Shown here piece after piece: positions 1-5,909 of a stretch of 6,047 bases of DNA. Source of the DNA: Burkholderiales bacterium (GTDB lineage Bacteria > Pseudomonadota > Gammaproteobacteria > Burkholderiales > Burkholderiaceae_C); the NCBI GenBank assembly GCA_947453585.1, contig CANGHQ010000123.1, forward strand, positions 1-6,047, written 5' to 3'. The position numbers and the translations under genes were made by a program. Numbering within the stretch: position 1 is the first letter of the stretch; each line of letters opens with the position of its first letter. The notes beneath the pieces are model-generated. The model was not told where the DNA came from, did no database searches, and saw only the letters and a list, made by a program, of their open reading frames with translations.

Positions 1-1544
1 ACCAGTCCCGGGAACGCGATGATGAGGCCAACCATCAGCACCTGAATCACCACAAAGGGCACAGCGCCCCAGTAAATCTGCTCGATGGTAATTTTCTTGA
101 TCGGTTTCTTGGTCACTTTGTCGATGTAGTCCTCGTGGGGTGCCACGCTGCGCAGGTAAAACAGGGCGAATCCGAAAGGCGGATGCATGAACGATGTCTG
201 CATATTGACGGCCAGCAGCACGCCAAACCACACCAGGTCAATGCCCAGCTTTTCAGCCACCGGGCCAATGAGCGGGATGATGATGAAGGCCAGCTCAAAG
301 AAGTCCAAGAAGAAGGCCAGCACGAACACCAGGATGTTGACCACAATCAGAAAGCCGAGTTGCCCGCCGGGCAGGCCTGTGAGCAAATGCTCCACCCACT
401 TGGGCCCGTCTACGCCCTGAAAAGCCAGGCTGAAAACGGTGGCGCCAATCAGGATAAAGAGCACAAAGCAGGACAGCTTCATGGTCGAGTCCATGGCCTG
501 GCGGATGAGCTTGAGGTCAATGCGGCCCCGAGCCAAGGCCATGACCAGGGCGCCGACGGCACCCATGGCCCCGCCCTCGGTGGGTGTGGCGATGCCCAGG
601 AAAATGGTGCCCAGCACCAGGAAAATCAGCGCCAGTGGCGGAATCATCACGAAGGTGACGCGCTCGGCCATGTTTGACAGCAGCCCCATACCGGTCATGC
701 GATTGAGCACGGCCAGCACAAAAGCAATGCCCACCCCCACGCACAGGGATGTGACGATCAGTTCATCGAGCGGCGTGGCGTCTGGCCGCCACTTGGCAAA
801 TGCGATGGCGCACAGGGTTGCGCCAAGCACCACCAGCGCCAGGGAGCGCAAGCCTGAGCTGCCGTCTTCCTCGCGGATGGTGCGCGCCTCGGGCGGCAGG
901 GCGGGCACCCAATGCGGCCGTACAAAGCTCAAAACCACGATGTAACCCACATACAGCGCAGTCAGCACAAAGCCGGGGATGAAGGCACCCTTGTACAAGT
1001 CACCCACACTTTTACCCAATTGGTCGGCCAAGACGATGAGCACCAGCGAGGGGGGAATGATTTGTGCCAGCGTGCCCGAGGCCGCAATCACGCCGCCAGC
1101 CACGCGCCGGTCGTATCCGTAACGAAGCATGATGGGCAAAGAAATCAAGCCCATCGAAATGACGGACGCCGCTACCACGCCGGTGGTAGCCGCCAGCATG
1201 GCGCCGACAAAAATAACCGCATAGGCCAAGCCGCCACGAATCGGGCCAAACAGCTGTCCAATGGTGTCGAGCAGGTCTTCGGCCATGCCTGAGCGTTCCA
1301 AAATCAGGCCCATGAAGGTGAAAAACGGAATCGCCAGTAGCGTGTCGTTTTGCATGATGCCGAACATGCGCAACGGCAGGCTCTGCAAAAACGCCGGCTG
1401 GATCATGCCCAGTTCGACCGCCACAAAGCCGAAAAACAGGCCGCAAGCTGCCAGTGAAAAAGCCACGGCGTAGCCGAACATCAGGAAGATGATCAGCGAC
1501 GCGAACATGATGGGCGCCATATTGGCGGTCAGGAATTCGATCAT
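1..1544 (-). CDS. dctM: TRAP transporter large permease (DctM/FcbT3 type), 3' end cut by window
   Basis: This is the large membrane subunit of a tripartite ATP-independent periplasmic transporter, the part thought to carry the substrate across the inner membrane using an ion gradient. The frame is open from an ATG at 1544 to the window edge (514 full codons, no stop). It is rich in hydrophobic helices. Conserved blocks include AATTGVVAASVISMGLISLP, GTLAQIIPPS (around residues 155-165), GIATPTEGG (317-325, E323) and QTSFMHPPFGFALFYLR (around 449-465); the last block is typical of the mannitol/chloroaromatic subclass (COG4664). Ordinary DctM proteins have about 425 residues. This one is longer, with an extra stretch near residues 214-283 that holds a charged loop and two hydrophobic segments. 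Its ATG overlaps the stop of the small permease as ATGA, implying translational coupling. The visible end, ...GLIIAFPGL, looks close to the natural C-terminus, so probably only a few tens of residues are missing. The substrate is unknown. Confidence 0.95.
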   Translation of the reverse strand, partial: MIEFLTANMAPIMFASLIIFLMFGYAVAFSLAACGLFFGFVAVELGMIQPAFLQSLPLRMFGIMQNDTLLAIPFFTFMGLILERSGMAEDLLDTIGQLFGPIRGGLAYAVIFVGAMLAATTGVVAASVISMGLISLPIMLRYGYDRRVAGGVIAASGTLAQIIPPSLVLIVLADQLGKSVGDLYKGAFIPGFVLTALYVGYIVVLSFVRPHWVPALPPEARTIREEDGSSGLRSLALVVLGATLCAIAFAKWRPDATPLDELIVTSLCVGVGIAFVLAVLNRMTGMGLLSNMAERVTFVMIPPLALIFLVLGTIFLGIATPTEGGAMGAVGALVMALARGRIDLKLIRQAMDSTMKLSCFVLFILIGATVFSLAFQGVDGPKWVEHLLTGLPGGQLGFLIVVNILVFVLAFFLDFFELAFIIIPLIGPVAEKLGIDLVWFGVLLAVNMQTSFMHPPFGFALFYLRSVAPHEDYIDKVTKKPIKKITIEQIYWGAVPFVVIQVLMVGLIIAFPGL

Positions 1545-2158
1545 TTTTGTGCCCCGATTTGGGCGGCTTCGCGGGCGGCCACTTCTTTTTGCAGCAAAAA
1601 CTCGGCGAACTCCTGTTCGGGCGTCTTCGATCCCTGCTTTTTGCTGGGGTCCGGTACCAAGCCCTGCAAAAAGGCGATGCGTTTGATCAGTTCAGAGACC
1701 GCCTGCATGGCCAGCAAAAGCATGCCCGCAGGCAGGAGCGCAAACACGGGCCAGCGGATCAGGCCACCGGCATTGGACGAAACCTCTTGGGTGATGTAGG
1801 CGTTAATGACCAGCGGCATGGCCAACTTGATGATCATGAATGTAAAAGGCAGCAAAAAGACGCAAATGCCGATGATGTCGATCCAGATCTGGGTGCGCTT
1901 GGAGAAGCGCCCGGAAACCACGTCAATCCTGACGTGCTCCTGGCGCATCAGGGTGTAGCCGGCAGCGAGCAGGAACACGGCGGCAAACAGGTACCACTGG
2001 ATTTCCAGGAAGCCGTTGGAACTCATGTTGAAGGCTTTTCGCATGGTCGCATTGCCCGCGCTGATCAGTACGGAAAACAGCACCAGCCAGGCGACCCAGC
2101 GGCCGATCCATTCGCTAATGCCGTCAATCCTTTTGGACAGGGATAGAAGAAAATTCAT
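1541..2158 (-). CDS. dctQ: TRAP transporter small permease (DctQ/FcbT2 type)
   Basis: This is the small four-helix membrane subunit that pairs with the large permease in the inner membrane and is needed for TRAP uptake. The protein has 205 residues with hydrophobic segments near 20-37, 53-71, 91-113 and 134-154. Family landmarks are LEIQWY (51-56, with E52, Q54 and W55), EHVRIDV (74-80) and SSNAGGLIRWP (127-137), wording typical of the mannitol/chloroaromatic class (COG4665). After about residue 165 comes a charged, probably helical cytoplasmic tail (PDPSKKQGSKTPEQEF...), which makes it somewhat longer than minimal DctQ proteins. The ATG at 2158 has only a weak ribosome site (TTGGA about six bases upstream). 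The stop overlaps the start of dctM by four bases, so the two are surely cotranscribed. A periplasmic binding protein gene does not lie directly upstream, where nhaD is found instead. Confidence 0.95.
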   Translation of the reverse strand: MNFLLSLSKRIDGISEWIGRWVAWLVLFSVLISAGNATMRKAFNMSSNGFLEIQWYLFAAVFLLAAGYTLMRQEHVRIDVVSGRFSKRTQIWIDIIGICVFLLPFTFMIIKLAMPLVINAYITQEVSSNAGGLIRWPVFALLPAGMLLLAMQAVSELIKRIAFLQGLVPDPSKKQGSKTPEQEFAEFLLQKEVAAREAAQIGAQK

Positions 2159-2278
2159 CGTGCATCCAATCGTTGGCTGTGTTTTATTTATGTTGCATTG
2201 ATCACAAAGCGAGCGTAACCGCTAAATCAGTCAAAGTACCTCCCCGGCAGGTTGTACGAGCCTAGGGGAAACACGTAG
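2159..2278 (-). other. nhaD-dctQ intergenic region
   Basis: This 120-base gap separates the stop of nhaD from the start of dctQ, both on the minus strand. It is more AT-rich than its surroundings near 2181-2192 (CATAAATAAAAC on the minus strand), as is common close to a start of transcription. A TTGACT hexamer (minus strand, 2234-2229) looks like a -35 box, but at 16-18 bases' spacing there is no acceptable -10 box (CGCTTT or similar). A separate dctQM promoter is therefore plausible but not demonstrated. Readthrough from nhaD is equally possible. No small open frame with a ribosome site is seen. Confidence 0.4.
2241..2269 (-). terminator. Possible hairpin after nhaD (imperfect, no U-tract)
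   Basis: Ten bases after the nhaD stop, TCCCC at 2241-2245 can pair with GGGGA at 2265-2269, and AGG at 2249-2251 with CCT at 2261-2263. This gives an eight-pair stem broken by a small internal loop, around a nine-base loop. In the direction of nhaD transcription it is followed by GGTACTTTGAC and not by a run of T, so it is not a standard intrinsic terminator. It could protect the 3' end of the message or slow readthrough into dctQ. It could also be chance. Confidence 0.25.
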
Positions 2279-3562
2279 TCAATGCGTCCACTGGTATTGC
2301 GCGAGGTACACCATCGCCCCGGCCAGGTAGCCCGCCAGCGCCAAGGCACTGACTTTGCGCAGGTACCACAGAAAATCAATGCGCTCCAGGCCCATGGCGG
2401 CCACTCCGGCGGCCGAGCCAATAATCAAAATCGAGCCTCCGGTGCCTGCGCAATAGGCCATGAATTCCCACAAAAAGCTGTCGGTGGGGTACTTGGCCAG
2501 GTCGTACATCCCCATGGACGCGGCCACCAGTGGCACGTTGTCCACCACCGCGCTGGCCAGCCCGATGACCATCACGATCAGGTCCAGGCGCCCCACGGTC
2601 ACGTCCAGCCAATGCGCCAGCGCGCCCAAAATGTGGCTGTGCTCCAGCACCGCCACCGCCAGCAAGATGCCGACGAAGAAGACGATGGAGCCCATGTCAA
2701 TGCGCGCCAGGGCGCTCACCAGCGTGAGGTGCTGCTTTTGCCCGTCGTCCTTGCGGCGGTGCATCAGATCTGCCACGGCCCACAACAAGCCCAGGCCCAG
2801 CAAAATGCCCAAGAACGGCGGCAAGTGCGTGACCGACTTGAACACCGGCACTAGCACCAGCACCGCCAAACCCAGTACCAGCACCACCAGCCGCTCCTGT
2901 GGCGTGGTGGGCAGCGTGTCTTTTTCTGTGCTGCGCTGTGGAGCCACCACCGCTCGGGTGCCCATGAGCCAACCGGCGATGGTTAGCGGCACCAGCAAGT
3001 TCACCATGGACGCCAGGAACACGCCCTTGATGATGGCCAGCGTGGTGACCTGCCCGCCAATCCAGAGCATGGTGGTGGTGACGTCGCCAATCGGTGTCCA
3101 GGCGCCGCCTGCATTGGCGGCGATCACTATGATGCCGGCAAAAGACAGACGGTCTTCGCGCTCGGCTAACAAGCGCTTCATCAGCGAGACCATCACGATG
3201 GTGGTGGTCAGATTGTCCAGAATCGAGCTCAGAAAGAAGGTGAAAAACCCCACCAGCCACATCAAGGTGGACAGGCGCGTGGTTTTGATCAGGGCCGTCA
3301 GCACCTCAAAGCCGTCGTGCGCATCCACCACCTCCACAATCGCCATGGCCGCAATCAGAAAAAACACGATCTGCGCGGTACCCATGAGCGATTCGCCAAG
3401 TTGCGTATTCACCAGTGCTGCGTCGCTCTGGGACATGGCGTAAACCGTCCACAGCAGGCCCGCGCCGATCAGGGCGCTGGCCGATTTGTTAATTTTGAGG
3501 GGGTGTTCCAGCGCAATCGCCAGGTAGGCGAGGACAAAGAGCAAAGACAAAAGAAGTGTCAT
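2279..3562 (-). CDS. nhaD: Na+/H+ antiporter, NhaD family
   Basis: This is an inner-membrane antiporter that expels Na+ (or Li+) in exchange for protons, controlling sodium content and pH. The 427-residue protein is hydrophobic almost throughout, with about ten to twelve membrane segments. NhaD/ion-transporter superfamily signatures are clear: SSILDNLTTTI (112-122, with D116 and N117), NAGGAWTPIGDVTTTMLW (150-167), VVDNVPLVAASMGMYDL (339-355) and GTGGSILIIGSAAGVAAMG (373-391). The repeated DN-containing segments in the two halves fit the inverted-repeat fold known for this superfamily. A hydrophilic loop lies near 205-224 and another near 267-280. Length is slightly below that of characterised NhaD proteins (roughly 470), mostly because no N-terminal signal-like extension is present. 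The ATG at 3562 has only a weak purine stretch (AAGA) upstream. It sits between the hydrolase gene and dctQM, all on the same strand. Palindromes upstream may be regulatory. I am confident of the family; ion specificity is inferred. Confidence 0.93.
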   Translation of the reverse strand: MTLLLSLLFVLAYLAIALEHPLKINKSASALIGAGLLWTVYAMSQSDAALVNTQLGESLMGTAQIVFFLIAAMAIVEVVDAHDGFEVLTALIKTTRLSTLMWLVGFFTFFLSSILDNLTTTIVMVSLMKRLLAEREDRLSFAGIIVIAANAGGAWTPIGDVTTTMLWIGGQVTTLAIIKGVFLASMVNLLVPLTIAGWLMGTRAVVAPQRSTEKDTLPTTPQERLVVLVLGLAVLVLVPVFKSVTHLPPFLGILLGLGLLWAVADLMHRRKDDGQKQHLTLVSALARIDMGSIVFFVGILLAVAVLEHSHILGALAHWLDVTVGRLDLIVMVIGLASAVVDNVPLVAASMGMYDLAKYPTDSFLWEFMAYCAGTGGSILIIGSAAGVAAMGLERIDFLWYLRKVSALALAGYLAGAMVYLAQYQWTH

Positions 3563-3669
3563 GGGGTCATCTTGGCAAGGAGGTCTGAACGGCTTTCTAC
3601 CACGCTGAACCGGCAGTGCGTCTTTCAGCTAAGGCGGCGCACTAAAAAGTGGAGGGGCACTTTGCTAAG

Positions 3670-3683
3670 GTCTTTGCAAAGAC
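3670..3683. repeat. 14-bp perfect palindrome upstream of nhaD
   Basis: GTCTTTG at 3670-3676 is followed by its reverse complement CAAAGAC at 3677-3683. It shares the CTTTGC/GCAAAG core with the longer palindrome about 16 bases away, and another CTTTGC lies at 3660-3665. The two palindrome centres are about 33 bases apart, close to three helical turns, which would suit two protein dimers binding on the same face of the DNA. Function is not known. Confidence 0.7.
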
Positions 3684-3699
3684 GCAGGCCACTGAATCG

Positions 3700-3719
3700 A
3701 TGGCAAAGCGCTTTGCCAT
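3700..3719. repeat. 20-bp perfect palindrome upstream of nhaD
   Basis: ATGGCAAAGC at 3700-3709 is followed directly by its reverse complement GCTTTGCCAT at 3710-3719. As RNA it could fold to an eight-pair stem with a four-base GCGC loop. No T-run follows it on either strand, so it does not look like an intrinsic terminator even though it lies 48 bases beyond the hydrolase stop. An operator for a dimeric regulator, or a leader structure in the nhaD message, is a reasonable guess. Confidence 0.8.
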
Positions 3720-3766
3720 TACCCAGGTGGCCGGGGCAGGGCGCCGCTGAGCGAGGCTGGTCAGGG

Positions 3767-4588
3767 CTACGCTAGGCTTGGCGACGGCTTCAAAAAAGCC
3801 CAAAGCGCGTCCAGCACGGCGTCTGGTGCTTCTTCCATCAGCGCGTGACCCGCTGCCACGCGACACACCTTGGCGTGGCGCGCCAAGGCGACCAGGCTTT
3901 TGGCCGCCTTGGGCGGCGTCATTTGGTCGTTGTCACCCAGCACAAACAGAGTGGGGCATTGCACTTTTGCCATGGCTTCTTCGCCGCCGTTATAGCTATC
4001 GCAGGCCTTGAAGCTGCGGTAGAACACATTGACCTCCGCGTTGCTAGCCAGCACGCGACGCATCAGAGCGCGCCCGGTGCCGTGCAGCCAGGTGCCCGGC
4101 CCCAGGGTGGAGGGCGGCGGCGCCATCATGGAATGGGAAAAGGTGTTGACCATGTCAATGCCTTGCAGGGGTGCTGACACCGCAGCTTCCAGCAGCGCGG
4201 CGGATACCCGCATCGGAAAGGCGGTGCCCAGCAGCGCCAGGTGGCTCACGCGCTCGGGCGCCTGGGCGGCGGCCTCTAGTGCGATCAGCGAGCCCAGGCT
4301 GTGACCTACCAGCGCGGCTTTTTGTACGCCCAGCGCGTCAAGCAGGGCGATCACGGTTTGCGCGGCCTGTTCCACCGTCTCGGGTGCGTCACCGGCGCTT
4401 TTGCAGTGGCCGGGCAGGTCGATGGCCAGCACGTTGTAGCCGTGGTTGGCAAAGTAGCGGCTTTGCAGAATCCAGACGCTGTGGTCGTGCAATGCGCCAT
4501 GGATAAAAACCACGGCGGGGCGCTCGGGCGCAAAAGTCTTGCCCCCGGTATAGGCGTACAAATCGGCGTGGTTGACGGTAATGAACAC
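3767..4588 (-). CDS. alpha/beta hydrolase (substrate unknown)
   Basis: This is a soluble serine hydrolase of the alpha/beta fold with 273 residues, a usual length for the family. The oxyanion-hole region is FIHGALHDHSVW (28-39). The nucleophile elbow is GHSLG (95-99, S97). The likely acid is D221 in VLGDNDQMTPP (216-226), and the catalytic histidine is H248 in AGHALMEEAPD (246-256), so the triad is complete. A cap region spans about 125-205. There is no signal peptide, so it is presumably cytoplasmic. The start is GTG at 4588, chosen because AAGGA lies seven bases upstream and an in-frame stop lies shortly further upstream. The family includes esterases, C-C hydrolases and lactonases, and nothing here fixes the substrate. 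It is divergent from the LhgO-like oxidase and upstream of nhaD on the same strand, but the 204-base gap argues against tight coupling with nhaD. Confidence 0.92.
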   Translation of the reverse strand: MFITVNHADLYAYTGGKTFAPERPAVVFIHGALHDHSVWILQSRYFANHGYNVLAIDLPGHCKSAGDAPETVEQAAQTVIALLDALGVQKAALVGHSLGSLIALEAAAQAPERVSHLALLGTAFPMRVSAALLEAAVSAPLQGIDMVNTFSHSMMAPPPSTLGPGTWLHGTGRALMRRVLASNAEVNVFYRSFKACDSYNGGEEAMAKVQCPTLFVLGDNDQMTPPKAAKSLVALARHAKVCRVAAGHALMEEAPDAVLDALWAFLKPSPSLA

Positions 4589-4595
4589 GTGAGAA

Positions 4596-4600
4596 TCCTT
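4596..4600 (-). promoter_or_regulatory. Ribosome binding site for the hydrolase gene
   Basis: AAGGA on the minus strand stands seven bases before the GTG at 4588. It supports the GTG start, since no ATG in this frame gives a better fit and the next in-frame codons upstream lead to a TGA. Confidence 0.7.
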
Positions 4601-4646
4601 GTGAAACAGCGCAATCAGCCCATTGTGCCCAAATCAATCGCCCGTT

Positions 4647-4674
4647 TTGCCTCTGGTGCCGTCTGCGCCATACT
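4647..4674 (+). promoter_or_regulatory. Candidate promoter for the LhgO-like gene
   Basis: TTGCCT at 4647-4652 and CATACT at 4669-4674, 16 bases apart, each match four of six sigma-70 consensus positions. This would start transcription near 4681 and give a leader of about 40 bases before the ATG at 4724. The match is modest and could be chance in the 135-base divergent region. I find no equally good candidate for the hydrolase on the other strand. Confidence 0.3.
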
Positions 4675-4723
4675 GCCATGTCCAAAGCCGCCGTAACGCA
4701 TTCACTAACCCACGACCCAAACG

Positions 4724-5854
4724 ATGAAGAACTCTGCGCCCCATCCCGAGCCGGTAGACGCCGTCGTCATCGGCGCGGGCGTGGTAGGTCTAGCGGTGGC
4801 GCGCAGTCTGGCGCTGGCCGGGCGCGCGGTGTGGGTGCTGGAGGCGGAGGGCGCCATCGGCACCGGTGTGAGCGCGCGCAACAGCGAGGTGATTCATGCT
4901 GGCATTTATTACGCCGCCGGATCCTTAAAGGCACGCTTGTGCGTGCAGGGCCGCCAGCAGCTCTACGCCTATTGCGCCGAGCGCGGCATTGCGCACCGGC
5001 GTTGCGGCAAGCTGATCGTGGCCAGCACACCGGCGCAGGTGGAGCTGCTGCGCGCCACCCAAGCCAAAGCGCAGGCCAATGGCGTTGACGATTTGCAATG
5101 GCTCAGCCGCGCGCAGGCGCAGGCCCTGGAGCCCGGGCTGGAATGCCACGCCGCGCTGTTGTCGCCGAGCACCGGCATTGTGGACAGCCACGCGCTGATG
5201 CTGTCTTTGCAGGCAGACATTGAGAACGCCGGTGGCCAAGTGGTGCTCAACGCCCCGGTGGACAGTGTGTCGCTGACCCAGAGAGCGGACGGCCGCCACT
5301 GGGTGCGCACACAAGACGGCACCTGCCTGGCGGCGCACACGGTGGTCAACGCCGCAGGCCTGTCCGCGCCAACGCTGGCGCGGCGCATTAAAGGTTTGGC
5401 CGCTGACAAGGTGCCCACGCCGTTCTACGCCAAGGGCAGCTATTTTTCTCTGGCGGGTCGCGCACCGTTTAGCCATTTGGTCTACCCGGTGCCCGAGGCG
5501 GCCGGTTTGGGCGTACACCTGACGCTGGACCTGGGCGGCCAGGCCAAGTTTGGGCCCGACGTGGAATGGGTGGACACGCCCGACGCGTTCACCGTAGACC
5601 CGGCACGGGCAGAGCGCTTTTACGCCGCCGTGCGCCAGTATTGGCCAGGTTTGCCCGAGGGTACCTTGCAACCCGCGTACGCCGGGATTCGCCCCAAGAT
5701 CAGCGGGCCCGGTGCCCCGGCGGCTGATTTTTGCGTGCAAGGCCCTAGCGACCACGGCGTGGCCGGGCTGGTAAACCTGTTTGGTATTGAGTCGCCAGGC
5801 CTGACCAGCGCGCTGGCGCTGGGCGACTACGTTGCGCAGCGGCTCGAAGCCTGA
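4724..5854 (+). CDS. lhgO: LhgO-like FAD-dependent oxidoreductase (L-2-hydroxyglutarate oxidase family)
   Basis: This is a flavoenzyme of the DAO superfamily, nearest to L-2-hydroxyglutarate oxidase/dehydrogenase (COG0579), which turns L-2-hydroxyglutarate into 2-oxoglutarate and passes electrons to a quinone or to oxygen. The 376-residue protein opens with an FAD-binding Rossmann motif, VIGAGVVGLAVARSLA (15-30), ending in E40. Family blocks follow: RNSEVIHAGIYY (52-63), RCGKLIVA (93-100), VVNAAGL (207-213), KGSYFSL (237-243), a VYPVPE...GLGVHLTLDLGGQAKFGPDVEW stretch (253-282), GIRPKISGPG (321-330), and HGVAGLVNLFGIESPGLTSALALGDYV (344-370) at the C-terminus. It is shorter than the E. coli enzyme (about 420). 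There is no signal peptide or membrane helix. The ATG at 4724 lacks a visible Shine-Dalgarno sequence, but the Rossmann motif begins a few residues later, so it cannot start much further down. It is divergent from the hydrolase gene. The family is clear; the exact 2-hydroxyacid substrate is inferred. Confidence 0.9.
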   Translation: MKNSAPHPEPVDAVVIGAGVVGLAVARSLALAGRAVWVLEAEGAIGTGVSARNSEVIHAGIYYAAGSLKARLCVQGRQQLYAYCAERGIAHRRCGKLIVASTPAQVELLRATQAKAQANGVDDLQWLSRAQAQALEPGLECHAALLSPSTGIVDSHALMLSLQADIENAGGQVVLNAPVDSVSLTQRADGRHWVRTQDGTCLAAHTVVNAAGLSAPTLARRIKGLAADKVPTPFYAKGSYFSLAGRAPFSHLVYPVPEAAGLGVHLTLDLGGQAKFGPDVEWVDTPDAFTVDPARAERFYAAVRQYWPGLPEGTLQPAYAGIRPKISGPGAPAADFCVQGPSDHGVAGLVNLFGIESPGLTSALALGDYVAQRLEA

Positions 5855-5909
5855 AGCGGGTCCGGCGCCGCGCAGCAGCGTGGGCCTTGTAATAGCCCCC
5901 AATTGGCAG
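5855..5909. other. Convergent gap between lhgO-like gene and PLP-enzyme gene
   Basis: This 55-base gap lies between two genes that end facing each other. A four-pair stem, GGGC at 5882-5885 with GCCC at 5895-5898 and a nine-base loop, is the only hairpin near the middle. It is too weak and lacks a T-run on either strand, so no intrinsic terminator is called. Confidence 0.4.

Larger units (their letters stand above)
3563..3766 (-). other. hydrolase-nhaD intergenic region (nhaD leader)
   Basis: This 204-base gap lies between the hydrolase stop and the nhaD start. It carries two perfect palindromes (listed separately) and is long enough to hold an nhaD promoter. The best minus-strand promoter match I find is weak: TTAGCA, 16 bases, TTTAGT, lying near 3646-3673. 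No coding frame with a start and ribosome site is convincing here, and no remnant of a broken gene is recognisable. Confidence 0.4.

Noticed and set aside
1547..2146. Open frame of 199 codons on the plus strand opposite dctQ
   Set aside because: Product rich in His, Gln and Gly, with no domain; it mirrors the third-position GC bias of dctQ.
2191..2206. CRP-like site TGTTG-N6-TCACA upstream of dctQ
   Set aside because: Only one half-site matches the TGTGA-N6-TCACA consensus fully, the other matches in three of five bases, and no good promoter is positioned next to it.
2206..2234. TTGACT as -35 box of a dctQM promoter
   Set aside because: At 16-18 bases' spacing the -10 candidates (TCGCTT, CGCTTT, GCTTTG) are poor, so no promoter was called.
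2460..3443. Open frame of 327 codons on the plus strand opposite nhaD
   Set aside because: Low-complexity Ser/Thr/Arg/Met-rich product with no domain, fully antisense to a well-supported antiporter gene.
3577..3584. Perfect Shine-Dalgarno AAGGAGGT on the plus strand
   Set aside because: No ATG, GTG or TTG start with a usable open frame follows at a suitable distance, and the minus-strand nhaD gene starts beside it. Probably chance.
4449..4466. GCAAAG-N6-CTTTGC inverted repeat inside the hydrolase gene, like the core upstream of nhaD
   Set aside because: It lies in codons for a normal conserved stretch (QSRYFAN), and the hexamer also occurs singly elsewhere in the window, so it is likely coincidence.
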